A stretch of DNA of 64,000 bases from RDXT01 sp033765305 (GTDB taxonomy: Bacteria; Bacteroidota; Bacteroidia; J057): positions 1 through 64,000 of the forward strand of contig JANRID010000023.1 in NCBI GenBank assembly GCA_033765305.1, given 5' to 3'. The first letter of the stretch is position 1, and each line of letters begins with the position of its first letter. This document shows, piece by piece, positions 1-9,552 of the stretch. The translations under genes and the position numbers were made by a program. Below the pieces are notes generated by a model. The model had not been told where the DNA came from. It saw only the letters and a program-made list of their open reading frames with translations, and did not search any database.

Positions 1-2
1 GG

Positions 3-842
3 CTACTGCACCCGGCGGCCCTGGAACACGAAGTTCAGCCGCTTGTCCTGGCTTGCGGGGACGCTCCGGTCCATCAGGCTGTAATCGATGCGCACACTGT
101 CGAAGTCCCCAGTTTTGGCAGGGTCCAGCACCAGCAGGCCGCGGGGATTGTCGCACATCACGCTCCCGCCGTTGCTGAATCTCATTTTGCGATACGAAAG
201 TGCTTGGTCACCCCAGCCCCAACTGCAGCCACGCTTGAGGTTGATGGCTTTGTAGGCATGCTCGTCTTGACTGTTAACCAAGTCCGGAAAAAACAGGAAG
301 CCGATGGTGATCGTGTCGGCAGGATTTCCGTTCAGGTAGCCATGGTAAGTACCTAAGATTTTTATGTTCTCGATTGATCTGGAACGCTTGTAAATCACCC
401 TGGTCACCGTATCCCGCCCATCGTCTTCGGGAAAACATGCCGTATTCGGCGGCCCTTCTACAATGAGGGTCATCTGTACCGGGGCGCCATAGATTGCAGG
501 ACTGTAGTCGAGGGCCGTGCTTTTACCCTCATACTCGCCTGCGCCTATGATCCAGCGGTAGGTCCAGTCGTCATGCTGATGAATGGCCTCTGTGATCAGG
601 TCTGGTGTGTAGAAGGTGTCGTAATACATGGTGTCGAGCACCTGTAAAAAGCCTGATCGGTCGCTCTCAATAATCCTGAACTCCGCACTCACCGGGGTCT
701 CCGCTTTGCAGGGATCATAATTCGGGCATTTCGGATTGGTCTCGTCCGCGCAGTAATTCGGGCACTCCGGGTTGGCCGGATCGTCGCAGGGCTTGCAGGC
801 GGCAAGCAGGAGCAGGGCGGGGAGAAGGAGATACGGTTTCAT
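3..842 (-). CDS. Cys-rich lipoprotein, paralogue of the 979-1818 gene
   Basis: Predicted 279-residue exported lipoprotein. A short Lys start, a Leu/Ala-rich core and a lipobox ending LLLAAC put the lipidated Cys at about residue 16. A Cys/Pro/Asn-rich stretch follows (CKPCDDPANPEC, then two CPNY motifs). The rest (about residues 50-279) has no family I recognise; it looks beta-rich and carries several Cys that could form disulfides. The neighbouring gene has an almost identical leader and Cys-rich segment but a diverged body, so the pair arose by duplication. Function unknown; probable outer-membrane or periplasmic anchor. The stop codon is the third base of the window, so the gene is complete. 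Confidence 0.8.
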   Translation of the reverse strand: MKPYLLLPALLLLAACKPCDDPANPECPNYCADETNPKCPNYDPCKAETPVSAEFRIIESDRSGFLQVLDTMYYDTFYTPDLITEAIHQHDDWTYRWIIGAGEYEGKSTALDYSPAIYGAPVQMTLIVEGPPNTACFPEDDGRDTVTRVIYKRSRSIENIKILGTYHGYLNGNPADTITIGFLFFPDLVNSQDEHAYKAINLKRGCSWGWGDQALSYRKMRFSNGGSVMCDNPRGLLVLDPAKTGDFDSVRIDYSLMDRSVPASQDKRLNFVFQGRRVQ

Positions 843-978
843 GGAACGGGACTGTAGGAAGTGAAACTTCAGCGTAGCTTGTTCGCTTGTGGTCTAACCT
901 TGACGAAGTATCATATAGATAGGGTATACATCGCAATGCGTTTGAAAAAACGAAAACTGAATACATGAACAATATCAG

Positions 979-1818
979 CTATTCGATCCTGCTCCCTTTG
1001 AATACGATGGTGCCTGGAAGCAGTGCAGGCGGAGAGAAGGACTTGTATTTCCGGAACCGCACCTCCAGAGAGTCGCCGGCGGGACTGAGCATGGCTGCTC
1101 CCCAGCTGAGAAAGCAGCCCGTAGTCGTATCCGGGCCTCTGGTACTGAACACAAATCCCCGGAATGCGGCATCAGTTGTCATGACGTCATACCGCTCCGT
1201 ATTGTCGCATCCGGGATGGACCCCTGTCAGCCGGTACCTGTCGAATTTCGTTGAATCCGCGAGCAGGTAGCGTCTGAAGATCTCCATCTCATACACCTCC
1301 TGCGGGGCGGCTGTTGCTGCACCCCGGTACACGCCGACGATGGCCGCCTGGTCGCGGGGAACGATGACCAGCCGCCGCCTGACCGTATCGAGCCCGTTGT
1401 CGCCGGGATAGCATTGAGTATTGGGCGTACGCTGAACGGCCAGGGTCACCTGCACCTCGGCTGGATCGCGGAAAAACAGCGCAAACTCCCGCTTGTTGAA
1501 TATCCGGGAATCCGTGCCGATCTTCCACTCATAGCGCTCGGCTTCCTGCAGCGCACGGAACCAGACATGGTTGCCTTCGAGTGCCGTATCTGTAGCCAGG
1601 TAGTACAGTGTATCCACATATGCAAACGAGCCGACTTCTTCTTCCATAACGAAAGCCGCGCTAACCTCCAGCTGGTCCCAGCACGGATCATAATTCGGGC
1701 ATTTCGGATTGGTCTCGTCCACGCAGTAATTCGGGCACTCCGGGTTGGCCGGATCGTCGCAGGGCTTGCAGGCGGCGAGCAGGAGCAGGGCGGGGAGAAG
1801 AAGCAGATAGGGCTTCAT
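979..1818 (-). CDS. Cys-rich lipoprotein, second paralogue
   Basis: 279-residue predicted lipoprotein. I start at the ATG at 1818 (MKPYLLLLPALLLLAAC) because a start 75 bp upstream would put 25 residues without signal-peptide character in front of a perfect lipobox, and because 1818 matches the start of the paralogue at 842. The leader and the CKPCDDPANPEC/CPNY segment are nearly identical to that gene at DNA level, including about 15 bp upstream of the ATG. The mature body (about residues 50-279) differs strongly. Unknown function; likely surface or periplasmic. Its order behind a near-identical copy suggests tandem duplication followed by diversification or replacement of the C-terminal part. 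Confidence 0.8.
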   Translation of the reverse strand: MKPYLLLLPALLLLAACKPCDDPANPECPNYCVDETNPKCPNYDPCWDQLEVSAAFVMEEEVGSFAYVDTLYYLATDTALEGNHVWFRALQEAERYEWKIGTDSRIFNKREFALFFRDPAEVQVTLAVQRTPNTQCYPGDNGLDTVRRRLVIVPRDQAAIVGVYRGAATAAPQEVYEMEIFRRYLLADSTKFDRYRLTGVHPGCDNTERYDVMTTDAAFRGFVFSTRGPDTTTGCFLSWGAAMLSPAGDSLEVRFRKYKSFSPPALLPGTIVFKGSRIE

Positions 1819-2205
1819 GGAACGGGACTGTAGACAGGCTGAGCAGGGCTTCAGGCGGGCAGTTTCGGCCTTCGGGGCTTCGATGCGCGGCATGCGCAGG
1901 CGCGGTTCATATGAACGCTATCTACTATCTTTTTATGGCATAAAAAAGTTCCGGGAATAATTTAATGATGACTTATGTCATGCATCAAGTATATTAAATA
2001 CTATTTCAATCTATAAAAATCTGGTCTTGTGTTGAAGTATTGCTATTGCATCTGCGCGCAGCACGTGCAGATGCGATAGCCGCCTGCCGCGCCGGAGGCA
2101 GGTGCCGTATCCCCAATCCTTGCTATCTTTGCGGCTCCGCACCGCGCCAGCCTTGCCGCTGCCCGCAGCTGCGGAACAAGCATCCATGTTCCCGTATCTT
2201 TCCGC
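1819..2205. other. Intergenic region, divergent, with hairpin and -7-like box
   Basis: 387 bp between the lipoprotein and the GH32 gene, AT-rich at 1910-2040. A 14-bp inverted repeat with one mismatch (GCTATTGCATCTGC at 2042-2055 against 2067-2080) forms a strong hairpin, followed by a CCTGCC/GGCAGG stem near 2085-2101. TATCTTTG at 2124-2131 matches the Bacteroidota -7 consensus TAnnTTTG, 74 bp before the GH32 start. I see no gene here. Confidence 0.5.
2124..2131 (+). promoter_or_regulatory. Candidate -7 box for the GH32 gene
   Basis: TATCTTTG is a perfect match to TAnnTTTG, the Bacteroidota primary-sigma -7 element. No clear TTTG -33 box lies 19-21 bp upstream. Confidence 0.4.
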
Positions 2206-3705
2206 ATGAATCCTGCTGCTACGCCTGCCTACACCGAGCCGCACCGCCTGCAGGTGCACTTTTCCCCGCCCAGCTCCTGGATGAACGATCCCAACGGCAT
2301 GGTATATGCCCAGGGCGAGTACCATCTCTTCTACCAGTACCACCCCGGCAGCACCGTCTGGGGGCCGATGCACTGGGGCCATGCCGTGAGCCGGGATCTG
2401 CTGCACTGGGAGCATCTGCCCGTGGCCCTGGAGCCCGATGCGCTGGGGGCGATTTTCTCCGGAAGCGCCGTCGCGGACCCTGACAACCGCTCCGGCCTCG
2501 GCGACGGGCACACACCGCCCCTGGTTGCCTTCTTTACCTACCACGATGCCGAAGGCGAACGCGCCGGCCGCAGCGACTACCAGACCCAGGGCCTGGCCTA
2601 CAGCCGCGATGCCGGCCGCACCTGGATCAAATACCCCGGCAATCCCGTCCTGCCCAACCGCGCTGGCATCCGCGACTTCCGCGACCCGAAGGTATTCTGG
2701 CATGCGCCCGCCGGCCAGTGGATCATGGCCCTGGCCGCAGGCGACCGGGTGCAGTTTTTCCAGTCGCCCAACCTGCTGCAATGGGCCTTCACGGGGGAAT
2801 TCGGGGCCGGGTACGGCAGCCACGGCGGCGTGTGGGAATGCCCGGACCTGTTTCCGCTGCCGGTGGACGGCGGGCCGGAGGAGCGCTGGGTGCTGCTGCT
2901 GAGCATCAACCCCGGCGGGCCCAACGGCGGCTCCGCCACGCAGTATTTCACCGGGCACTTTGACGGGCAGACCTTCATCTGCGACGGCCCGCCGGAACAG
3001 GTGCGCTGGATGGATTACGGGCCCGACAACTACGCCGGCGTCACCTGGAGCGAGGTCCCGGACGGGCGCCGCCTGCTGATGGCCTGGATGAGCAACTGGG
3101 ACTACGGCCAGCAGGTGCCTACCAGCCCCTGGCGCAGCGCCATGACCCTGCCGCGGGTGCTCAGCCTGCGGCGCATCGGCGGCGAGGTGCTGCTGTGCAA
3201 TGCCTTTCCGGAAGAGCTGGCGGCGCTGCGGGCCGATCCGCAGCCGCTGCAGACGGCGCTGCTCGCGCGCGAAGACTTCGCGGCCCTGCCCCTGCCCTAC
3301 CCTGCTGCGCCTGCCGAGCTGGAGCTGAGCTTCGGGCTGGAGACGGCAGACGCCCATCCGGTGCTGCGGCTTTCGTCGCCGGAAGGGCATCAGGTGCTCA
3401 TCGGCTACGATGCCGCGCGCGGGGAGCTCTACATCGACCGGAGCTGTGCGGGGCCGGCGGATTTCTCGGCGAAATACCCCGGCATCGCGCGGGCGCCCTA
3501 CCGCGCAGGCGCGGTGCTGCGCCTCCACGCGGTGCTCGACACCGGCTCCGTGGAGCTGCTGGCCGACGGCGGGGCCGTATCGCTGACGGCGCTCTACTTT
3601 GCCGGGGCGCCGCTGACGCAGCTCTCCGCCGGCATGCTGGCCGGGCAGGGCCGGATGCTGGAAGGCTCGGCCTGGCGGCTGCGCAGCATCTGGCAAGCCG
3701 GATAA
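2206..3705 (+). CDS. Glycoside hydrolase family 32 (fructosidase/levanase/invertase type)
   Basis: 499 residues, hydrolysing beta-fructosyl bonds (sucrose, inulin or levan; exact substrate not readable). The five-bladed propeller motifs are present: WMNDPNG at residues 25-31 with nucleophile Asp28, RDP with Asp160 (transition-state stabiliser), and EC-P-D with acid/base Glu211. A C-terminal beta-sandwich follows from about residue 345. Length is normal for the family. No signal peptide is seen, so it is probably cytoplasmic and would need an imported substrate, but no transporter is adjacent. It stands alone behind its own promoter-like box. Cytoplasmic sucrose-type hydrolysis is the most likely role. 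Confidence 0.93.
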   Translation: MNPAATPAYTEPHRLQVHFSPPSSWMNDPNGMVYAQGEYHLFYQYHPGSTVWGPMHWGHAVSRDLLHWEHLPVALEPDALGAIFSGSAVADPDNRSGLGDGHTPPLVAFFTYHDAEGERAGRSDYQTQGLAYSRDAGRTWIKYPGNPVLPNRAGIRDFRDPKVFWHAPAGQWIMALAAGDRVQFFQSPNLLQWAFTGEFGAGYGSHGGVWECPDLFPLPVDGGPEERWVLLLSINPGGPNGGSATQYFTGHFDGQTFICDGPPEQVRWMDYGPDNYAGVTWSEVPDGRRLLMAWMSNWDYGQQVPTSPWRSAMTLPRVLSLRRIGGEVLLCNAFPEELAALRADPQPLQTALLAREDFAALPLPYPAAPAELELSFGLETADAHPVLRLSSPEGHQVLIGYDAARGELYIDRSCAGPADFSAKYPGIARAPYRAGAVLRLHAVLDTGSVELLADGGAVSLTALYFAGAPLTQLSAGMLAGQGRMLEGSAWRLRSIWQAG

Positions 3706-3753
3706 TTAGGAGAACCGGAAGAAATCGCTATCTTCCCTGCAAAACATCCCTGC

Positions 3754-4596
3754 ATGCCCCGTACACCGGCTCAGCACCCCCCAGATCCCGCACAGCGGCA
3801 GGCGCCTGCTGCGGAAACAGGGTATGTTCCCGAGGCGCCCGCCGCCTCAGGCTGGCAGCTGGCCGCTAATCAAAGCCCCCGCACCGCATCAGGCGCCCGG
3901 ATGCAGCAGCTGGTCAGCAGCAGCCCCCGCATGCATATGCAGCGCAAAGCGGCCCAGGCAGCTACCGGACGGCCCGTCGTGCAGCGGGTCGGCGATCCCG
4001 TGGAGCTGGGCCAGGACCAGGGCGAAGACATTACCCCGATCGGAACGCGGCCGGTGGCCCATCTGACCATGGGACAGGCCCTGGTGGCCCACCTGGGCCA
4101 GCTGATCCTGTTCAGCGATGAATTTTCGAGCTGCTCGCCCGTGGTGATGTTCAACGAAGACACCCTCAGGGGCGGGCTCATGCACTTCCCGGCAGGCGGG
4201 CTGAAGGGTCAGCGGGAAAATCTGCTCCGGATGTGCGGGCAGATCGTCCCGACGCAGATTATCCTCTTCAAACGGCCCAATGTGATGGCCGCATCCGGAT
4301 ACAACCTTGCGATGGCTCAGCCGGACGATGCGCGCTCGATTGCGGAATTCCTCGAAGACGAGGGGGTGTCGTCCGATATCACGATCAGCAACCTTGCATC
4401 AAGCCAATATTACGTCACCCTCGGCGAAGACGACAAGAGTCTGCTGTTCAGCGTAGCCATTCCGCATTCAAATGAGCGCCGCAGCCTGAGCATCATGCAT
4501 GATCAGACGCCGGAGAAAGAAGCGCAAATCAAAGCGCAGTGGGCCAATGCCCCGGCTGCCGTCAAAATCGGGCGGGACGACTGGCACGACGACTGA
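3754..4596 (+). CDS. Putative CheD-like (CNF-fold) deamidase with eCIS-cargo-like N-terminal leader
   Basis: 280 residues. Residues 31-78 are low-complexity, with an ANQSPR...MQQLVSSSPRM...QRK pattern like the N-terminal leaders of proteins linked to extracellular contractile injection systems (DUF4157-type cargo). Residues 100-240 hold FSSCSPVVMF (Cys127) and RGGLMHFP (His144). Cys to His is 17 residues with Gly-Gly before the His, the same spacing as catalytic Cys27/His44 of Thermotoga CheD, and Ser121 sits where CheD has Thr21. CheD deamidates or amidohydrolyses glutamines and shares the CNF1/BLF1 toxin fold. I infer a secreted deamidase effector; no injection-system genes are in the window and no chemotaxis gene is nearby. 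No signal peptide. The assignment rests on motif spacing only. Confidence 0.5.
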   Translation: MPRTPAQHPPDPAQRQAPAAETGYVPEAPAASGWQLAANQSPRTASGARMQQLVSSSPRMHMQRKAAQAATGRPVVQRVGDPVELGQDQGEDITPIGTRPVAHLTMGQALVAHLGQLILFSDEFSSCSPVVMFNEDTLRGGLMHFPAGGLKGQRENLLRMCGQIVPTQIILFKRPNVMAASGYNLAMAQPDDARSIAEFLEDEGVSSDITISNLASSQYYVTLGEDDKSLLFSVAIPHSNERRSLSIMHDQTPEKEAQIKAQWANAPAAVKIGRDDWHDD

Positions 4597-4759
4597 GGAA
4601 CTGTCTGTTTCGCCGATCCGCCGGCGCTGTCTGCCGTCTGCATATTTCCAGTTGCCGAACAGCTTTCATTCTGCCCCAACGCAACCCTGCCGCCGCCGAA
4701 TACATCTGACATCAGCCGCATGGCTGTTTTATTGTATCCCTTGTGACCCCTTTTTCCCG

Positions 4760-5644
4760 ATGGAACTCGTTATCCGCCACCTGTCCAAGACCTACGCCAA
4801 CGGCGTCAAAGCCCTCCAGGATGTGTCGCTGCACATCCGCACGGGCATGTTCGGCCTGCTGGGCCCCAACGGCGCCGGCAAGTCCACGCTCATGCGCATC
4901 CTGGCCACCCTTCAGGAGCCCGACAGCGGCGAGGCCTTCCTCGGCCCGCACAACATCCTGACCCAAAAGGCCGAGATCCGCACCATGCTGGGCTATCTGC
5001 CCCAGGAGTTCGGGGTGTATCCCCGCATCAGCGCGGAGGTGCTGCTCGACCACCTCGCCATCCTCAAGGGGGTGACGGCCAAAGGCGAACGCAAAGCCCT
5101 GGTCGAGGCCCTGCTGCAGCGCACCAACCTCTGGGAGCACCGCCGGAAACACCTCGGCGGCTACTCCGGCGGCATGCGCCAGCGCTTCGGCATTGCCCAG
5201 GCCCTCATCGCCAATCCGCGCCTGATCATCGTGGACGAGCCCACCGCCGGCCTCGACCCCGCCGAGCGCAACCGCTTCCACAACCTGCTCTCCGAGCTGG
5301 GCGAGCAGGCGGTGGTGATCCTCTCCACCCACATCGTGGACGACGTCAAGGAGCTCTGCACCGATATGGCCATCATCAACCAGGGCCGTATCCTGATGAA
5401 CGGCAATCCGCTCCAGGCGATCGAATCCCTCGGCGGGCGGGTCTGGCGCAAGCGCGTGCCCAAAGACGAGCTGGAGGCCTACAAGCAGCAGTTCACCGTC
5501 ATCTCCGACAAGCTGATTTCCGGCCAGCCCCAGATCCATGTCCTCAGCGACACCCAGCCCGACGCCTCTTTCCAGGCGGTGGAAGCGGAGCTGGAGGATG
5601 TGTATTTCTCCCATATCCTGCAGTCCCAGCTGGTCCCGGCTTGA
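4760..5644 (+). CDS. ABC transporter ATP-binding protein
   Basis: 294 residues, starting at the ATG at 4760; an open frame extends upstream but codes for no domain. Walker A GPNGAGKST at residues 35-43, signature YSGGMRQR, Walker B LIIVDEPTAGLDP, and the switch His in STHIVDD. It belongs to the ABC-2/CcmA-type exporter ATPases. Residues after about 215 form the accessory region typical of drug- or antibiotic-export ATPases. The large permease-peptidase at 5938 follows on the same strand and is the obvious partner, energising it from the cytoplasmic face. A tandem palindromic repeat lies between the two. Confidence 0.93.
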   Translation: MELVIRHLSKTYANGVKALQDVSLHIRTGMFGLLGPNGAGKSTLMRILATLQEPDSGEAFLGPHNILTQKAEIRTMLGYLPQEFGVYPRISAEVLLDHLAILKGVTAKGERKALVEALLQRTNLWEHRRKHLGGYSGGMRQRFGIAQALIANPRLIIVDEPTAGLDPAERNRFHNLLSELGEQAVVILSTHIVDDVKELCTDMAIINQGRILMNGNPLQAIESLGGRVWRKRVPKDELEAYKQQFTVISDKLISGQPQIHVLSDTQPDASFQAVEAELEDVYFSHILQSQLVPA

Positions 5645-5659
5645 GGCGGAGGCGGCATG

Positions 5660-5870
5660 CCGCGTCTGCGGAATCCAGACCGGAGATGCCTGGAATTAAT
5701 ACCGGGGATGCGGAGACGGCCCGCAGGCCGTCTCTACGGAACCCAGACCGGGTTGCCTGGAATTAATACCGGGGATGCGGAGACGGCCGCAGGCCGTCTC
5801 TACGGAACCGATACTGGGATGTCCGGAATCCATGCCGGGGATGCGGAGACGGCCCGCAGGCCGTCTCTAC
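5660..5870. repeat. Three tandem 66-67 bp units each with a GAGACGGC/GCCGTCTC palindrome
   Basis: The palindromes are at 5713-5734, 5780-5800 and 5846-5867, with arms GAGACGGC and GCCGTCTC around a CCGCAG-type loop (one base shorter in the middle copy). Each unit also carries GGAAT and a CCGGGGATGCG segment. They sit between the ABC ATPase and its permease, so could act as an attenuator, an mRNA-stability element or a REP-like mobile repeat. A frame is open through them, but it is only repeat translation. Confidence 0.85.
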
Positions 5871-5937
5871 ATGACACAACTCATCCATAGACAGTCGTCT
5901 TTCTACTTGATACTCGATACTTTCTACTTGCTGCCCC

Positions 5938-8900
5938 ATGCTGCGCATTATCCAATTCGAACTTCAGTACCGCCTCGCCCGGCCAGCCACCTACCTCTAC
6001 TTCGGCGTCATGCTGATCCTGGGGTTCATGGCGTTCGGGGTGGAGGACTTTTTCAGCGCCGGCTCCGGCCAGGTGAAGGAAAACGCGCCCGTGATGCTGG
6101 CCATCGCCAACATCGCCATCGGTGCCCTGCTGGGGGTCTTTGTCGTATCGGCGCTGATGGGCGTGGCGGTGCTGCGCGACGCCCAGCACCGGACGGAGGC
6201 CATGCTCTTCACCACGCCGCTCAGGAAGCGGGACTACATCTTCGGCCGTTTCCTCGGCTCGCTGATCATCACCGTGCTGGTATTCTTCGGACTGCCCATC
6301 GGAATTGCGATCGGCACGCAGATGCCCTGGCTGGACCGGGATACGATGCTGCCGCTGAACCTCTGGCATGTGTTCCAGCCCTTTTTCGCCTTTGTGCTGC
6401 CGATGGTCTTCAGCATTGCCTGCCTCTTTTTTGCGGGCGGCACCCTGAGCCGCAATATTCTCTTCGTATATCTGCAAGGGATTATCCTGCTGGGGGTCTA
6501 TCTGGCGGCGGATACGCTGAGCCGCAACCTGGAGCGCCGCGAGCTGATGGCGCTGGTCGATCCCTTTATCCTCAATACCCAGGAGGTGGTGACCCGCTAC
6601 TGGACGGTGGATGAGCAAAACCGGCTGACGCTGCCGCTTTCGGGCGTCCTGCTGTACAACCGCCTGCTGTGGCTGGGCATCGGGCTGCTGGCACTGGCGG
6701 CGAGCTACTTCGGCTTTTCATTCAATCCGGAGCGGAAAGGCTGGCTGGCCCGCAGACGCACGCAGCCGGCAGCCGGACCGAAGCAGGCCCCGGTGCGCCG
6801 CCTGCCTGCGGTGCGCCAGGTCTTCGGAACCGGCACGCAGCTCCGCCAGATGCTCGCCCTCACGGGCCTGTATTACCGGGAGATCGTGCGGTCGCTGCCC
6901 TTTATCGCCATCAGCACGGTGGGGCTGGCCATTACCGCCCTCAATGCGCCCTACCTCAACGAAATGTACGGCACGAACGGCTATCCGGCCACCTATGCCG
7001 TGCTCGAACTGCTGGAGGGCTTCAACTTCTTTTTCATCCTGATCGTCATCTTCTACACCGGCGAGCTGATCTGGAAGGAGCGCGATCTGCGGATGGACCA
7101 GATCTACGACGCCACGCCGGCCCCGGTGTTTGCGGGGCTGAGCGCCAAGCTGCTGGGCTTCATCCTGGTGCATATCACGCTGCTGCTGATCCTCATGGCA
7201 TCGGGCGTGCTGATCCAGAGCGCATTCGGCTATTTCAAATTCGAGCTGGATGTGTACATCAAGACCCTCTTCGGCAGCCGGCTGCTGTACCTGGCGCTGT
7301 TCAGCATGCTGGGCCTGTTTGTGCAGGCGGTGGTGAACAACAAGTTCGCAGGCCACGCCGTATTCGCCCTGTTCTTCATCTTCCTGCAGTTCATGGGCAA
7401 TATCGGACTGGAACACAGCCTGTTCCGCTTTGCATCCGGCTCGCTGGGCTCCTATTCGGACATGAACGCATTCGGGCACTTCGTGCCGCGCTTTGCCTGG
7501 TACAAGCTCTACTGGCTGGGGCTGGGCGCCGTGCTCTTTGCCCTGGCCACGGTCTTTTCCGTCCGGGGCGCCGATACGCTGCTGCGCACCCGCCTCAAGC
7601 TGGCCCGCCTGCGCTTTGCCCGCCCCCTGCTGATTTTCACTTTCTCCGCGCTGGCGCTTTTCCTCGGTTCTGGGTTCTACCTCTTCTTCAACACCACCCG
7701 GATCAACGCCTACCGCAGCAGCAAGCAGAACGAAAAGCTCCAGGCTGAATACGAAAAGACGCTCAAATCCTACGAAAAGGTCCTCAAACCCCGCATCGTG
7801 GAAACCTACGTGCACGTGGAAGTGTATCCGGAGCGGCGGGACTTCACGGCGGAGGGCTACTACATCCTCAAAAACAAGTCGCAGACGCCGATCCAGGACC
7901 TGCACATCCAGTACAATTTCGACGACCACCTCCGGACGGAATACATGACCCTGCGCTATCCGGGCACGGAGGCCGATGCGGCGCCCAGGGTGAAGGAAGC
8001 GCACGAGCGCTTCGACTATTATATCTACGAGCTGGAGCAGCCGCTGCAGCCGGGCGACAGCCTGCGGATGAATTTCAAGGTCGCCTTCGAGACCCGCGGC
8101 ATCGAGGAGGGCGCCACCAATACCTCCATTGTGTACAACGGCACCTTCTTCGACAATACCTTATTCCCCATCCTCGGCTACCAGGCCACCTATGAGCTGA
8201 CGGAGGACAACAAGCGGAAAAAGCAGGGCCTGCCGCCCAAGGAGCGGCTGCCCGAACGCAACGACTCCCTCGCCCTGCGCAGCAGCCTCTTCGGCGACAA
8301 CAGCGACCACATCCGCTTCGAGATCGTGATGGGCACCTCGCCGGAGCAGATCGCGATCGCGCCGGGCTACCTGCAGCGGGAATGGAACGAAAACGGCAGG
8401 CGCTATTTCCACTACCGGATGGATGTGCCGATGGCCAATTTCTACTCCATGGTCTCGGCAGACTACGAGGTGCGGCGCGACCTGTGGACTGCGCCCGACG
8501 GACGCGAGATCCCGCTGGAGATCTACTATCACGCCGGCCACGACTACAACCTCGACCGCATGATGAAGGGGCTGCGCGATGCGCTGACGTACAACAGCTT
8601 GAACTTCAGCCCCTACCAGTACCGGCAGATGCGCATCATGGAGTTCCCGCGCTACCGGAGCTTCGCGCAGTCCTTCGCCAACACCGTCCCCTTCTCCGAA
8701 GGCATTGGCTTCATGCTCAGGCTCGACGACGCCGATCCGGACGCGGTGGACATGGCCTACTACGTCACGGCCCACGAGGTGGGGCACCAGTGGTGGGGGC
8801 ATCAGGTGATGGAGGCCGGGGTAAAGGGCAATGCCATGCTTTCGGAGACCATGTCGCAGTACACGGCGCTGATGGTGATGAAGCATGCCTACCCGCAGGA

Positions 8901-9552
8901 GATGATGCAGAAGTTTCTCCGCTACGAGCTGGACCGCTACCTCTGGGGCCGGGCGACGGAGACCAAAAAGGAGCAGCCGCTGGAACTGGTTGAAAGCCAG
9001 GGCTATATTCACTACCAGAAGGGCTCGATTGTGATGTATGCCCTGCAGGACTACCTCGGCGAGGACAGCGTGAATGCTGCGCTGCGGCGCTTTGTGCGCG
9101 ACTGGGCCTGGCGGGAGGACCGTTACCCGACGAGCGCGGACCTGATCGGATATTTCCGGGCGGTGACGCCGGATTCGATGCAGTACCTCATCCACGATTT
9201 CTTTGAAACCATCACGCTGTTCGAGAACCGCTGCACGGCGGCGTCCTTCGCCGCAGCAGGCAGCGGCTACCGGGTATCGCTGGACCTGAGCGCCCTCAAG
9301 TACCGGGCCGACAGCCTGGGCCGGGAGACGGAAATCCCGGTAGCGGACTGGATCGACGTGGGGGTGTACGGCCGCACGGAGGCCGGGCGGGACACGCTGC
9401 TGTACCTGCGGAAGCACCGCCTGGGTTCCGGCAGCACCCATCTGGAAATCGACGTGCCGCAGCGCCCGCACAAAGCCGGCATCGACCCGCTGAACAAGCT
9501 CATCGACCGCAATCCGGAGGACAATGTGAAGGAGCTGAGCGAAGGAGCCTGA
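5938..9552 (+). CDS. ABC-2 permease fused to M1-family zinc aminopeptidase
   Basis: 1204 residues. Residues 1-600 hold about a dozen hydrophobic segments in two ABC-2 permease blocks (before and after a soluble linker near 275-300). The last membrane segment, near 570-590, is followed by a large soluble domain. That domain has the M1 zinc site HEVGH at 946-950 and third ligand Glu970 in LSETM. The His950-Glu970 spacing is 19 residues, one more than classical M1 enzymes but, from memory, usual in this fused family. Such fusions are characteristic of Bacteroidota; the substrate is unknown (peptide export plus trimming is a reasonable inference). Partner ATPase is the gene at 4760. Confidence 0.92.
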   Translation: MLRIIQFELQYRLARPATYLYFGVMLILGFMAFGVEDFFSAGSGQVKENAPVMLAIANIAIGALLGVFVVSALMGVAVLRDAQHRTEAMLFTTPLRKRDYIFGRFLGSLIITVLVFFGLPIGIAIGTQMPWLDRDTMLPLNLWHVFQPFFAFVLPMVFSIACLFFAGGTLSRNILFVYLQGIILLGVYLAADTLSRNLERRELMALVDPFILNTQEVVTRYWTVDEQNRLTLPLSGVLLYNRLLWLGIGLLALAASYFGFSFNPERKGWLARRRTQPAAGPKQAPVRRLPAVRQVFGTGTQLRQMLALTGLYYREIVRSLPFIAISTVGLAITALNAPYLNEMYGTNGYPATYAVLELLEGFNFFFILIVIFYTGELIWKERDLRMDQIYDATPAPVFAGLSAKLLGFILVHITLLLILMASGVLIQSAFGYFKFELDVYIKTLFGSRLLYLALFSMLGLFVQAVVNNKFAGHAVFALFFIFLQFMGNIGLEHSLFRFASGSLGSYSDMNAFGHFVPRFAWYKLYWLGLGAVLFALATVFSVRGADTLLRTRLKLARLRFARPLLIFTFSALALFLGSGFYLFFNTTRINAYRSSKQNEKLQAEYEKTLKSYEKVLKPRIVETYVHVEVYPERRDFTAEGYYILKNKSQTPIQDLHIQYNFDDHLRTEYMTLRYPGTEADAAPRVKEAHERFDYYIYELEQPLQPGDSLRMNFKVAFETRGIEEGATNTSIVYNGTFFDNTLFPILGYQATYELTEDNKRKKQGLPPKERLPERNDSLALRSSLFGDNSDHIRFEIVMGTSPEQIAIAPGYLQREWNENGRRYFHYRMDVPMANFYSMVSADYEVRRDLWTAPDGREIPLEIYYHAGHDYNLDRMMKGLRDALTYNSLNFSPYQYRQMRIMEFPRYRSFAQSFANTVPFSEGIGFMLRLDDADPDAVDMAYYVTAHEVGHQWWGHQVMEAGVKGNAMLSETMSQYTALMVMKHAYPQEMMQKFLRYELDRYLWGRATETKKEQPLELVESQGYIHYQKGSIVMYALQDYLGEDSVNAALRRFVRDWAWREDRYPTSADLIGYFRAVTPDSMQYLIHDFFETITLFENRCTAASFAAAGSGYRVSLDLSALKYRADSLGRETEIPVADWIDVGVYGRTEAGRDTLLYLRKHRLGSGSTHLEIDVPQRPHKAGIDPLNKLIDRNPEDNVKELSEGA

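Noticed and set aside
2011..3696. 561-residue minus-strand frame opposite GH32
   Set aside because: Shadow of the GH32 gene, Ala/Arg/Gly-rich without motifs.
5657..5890. 77-residue frame
   Set aside because: Translation of the tandem palindromic repeats, with no signal for translation.
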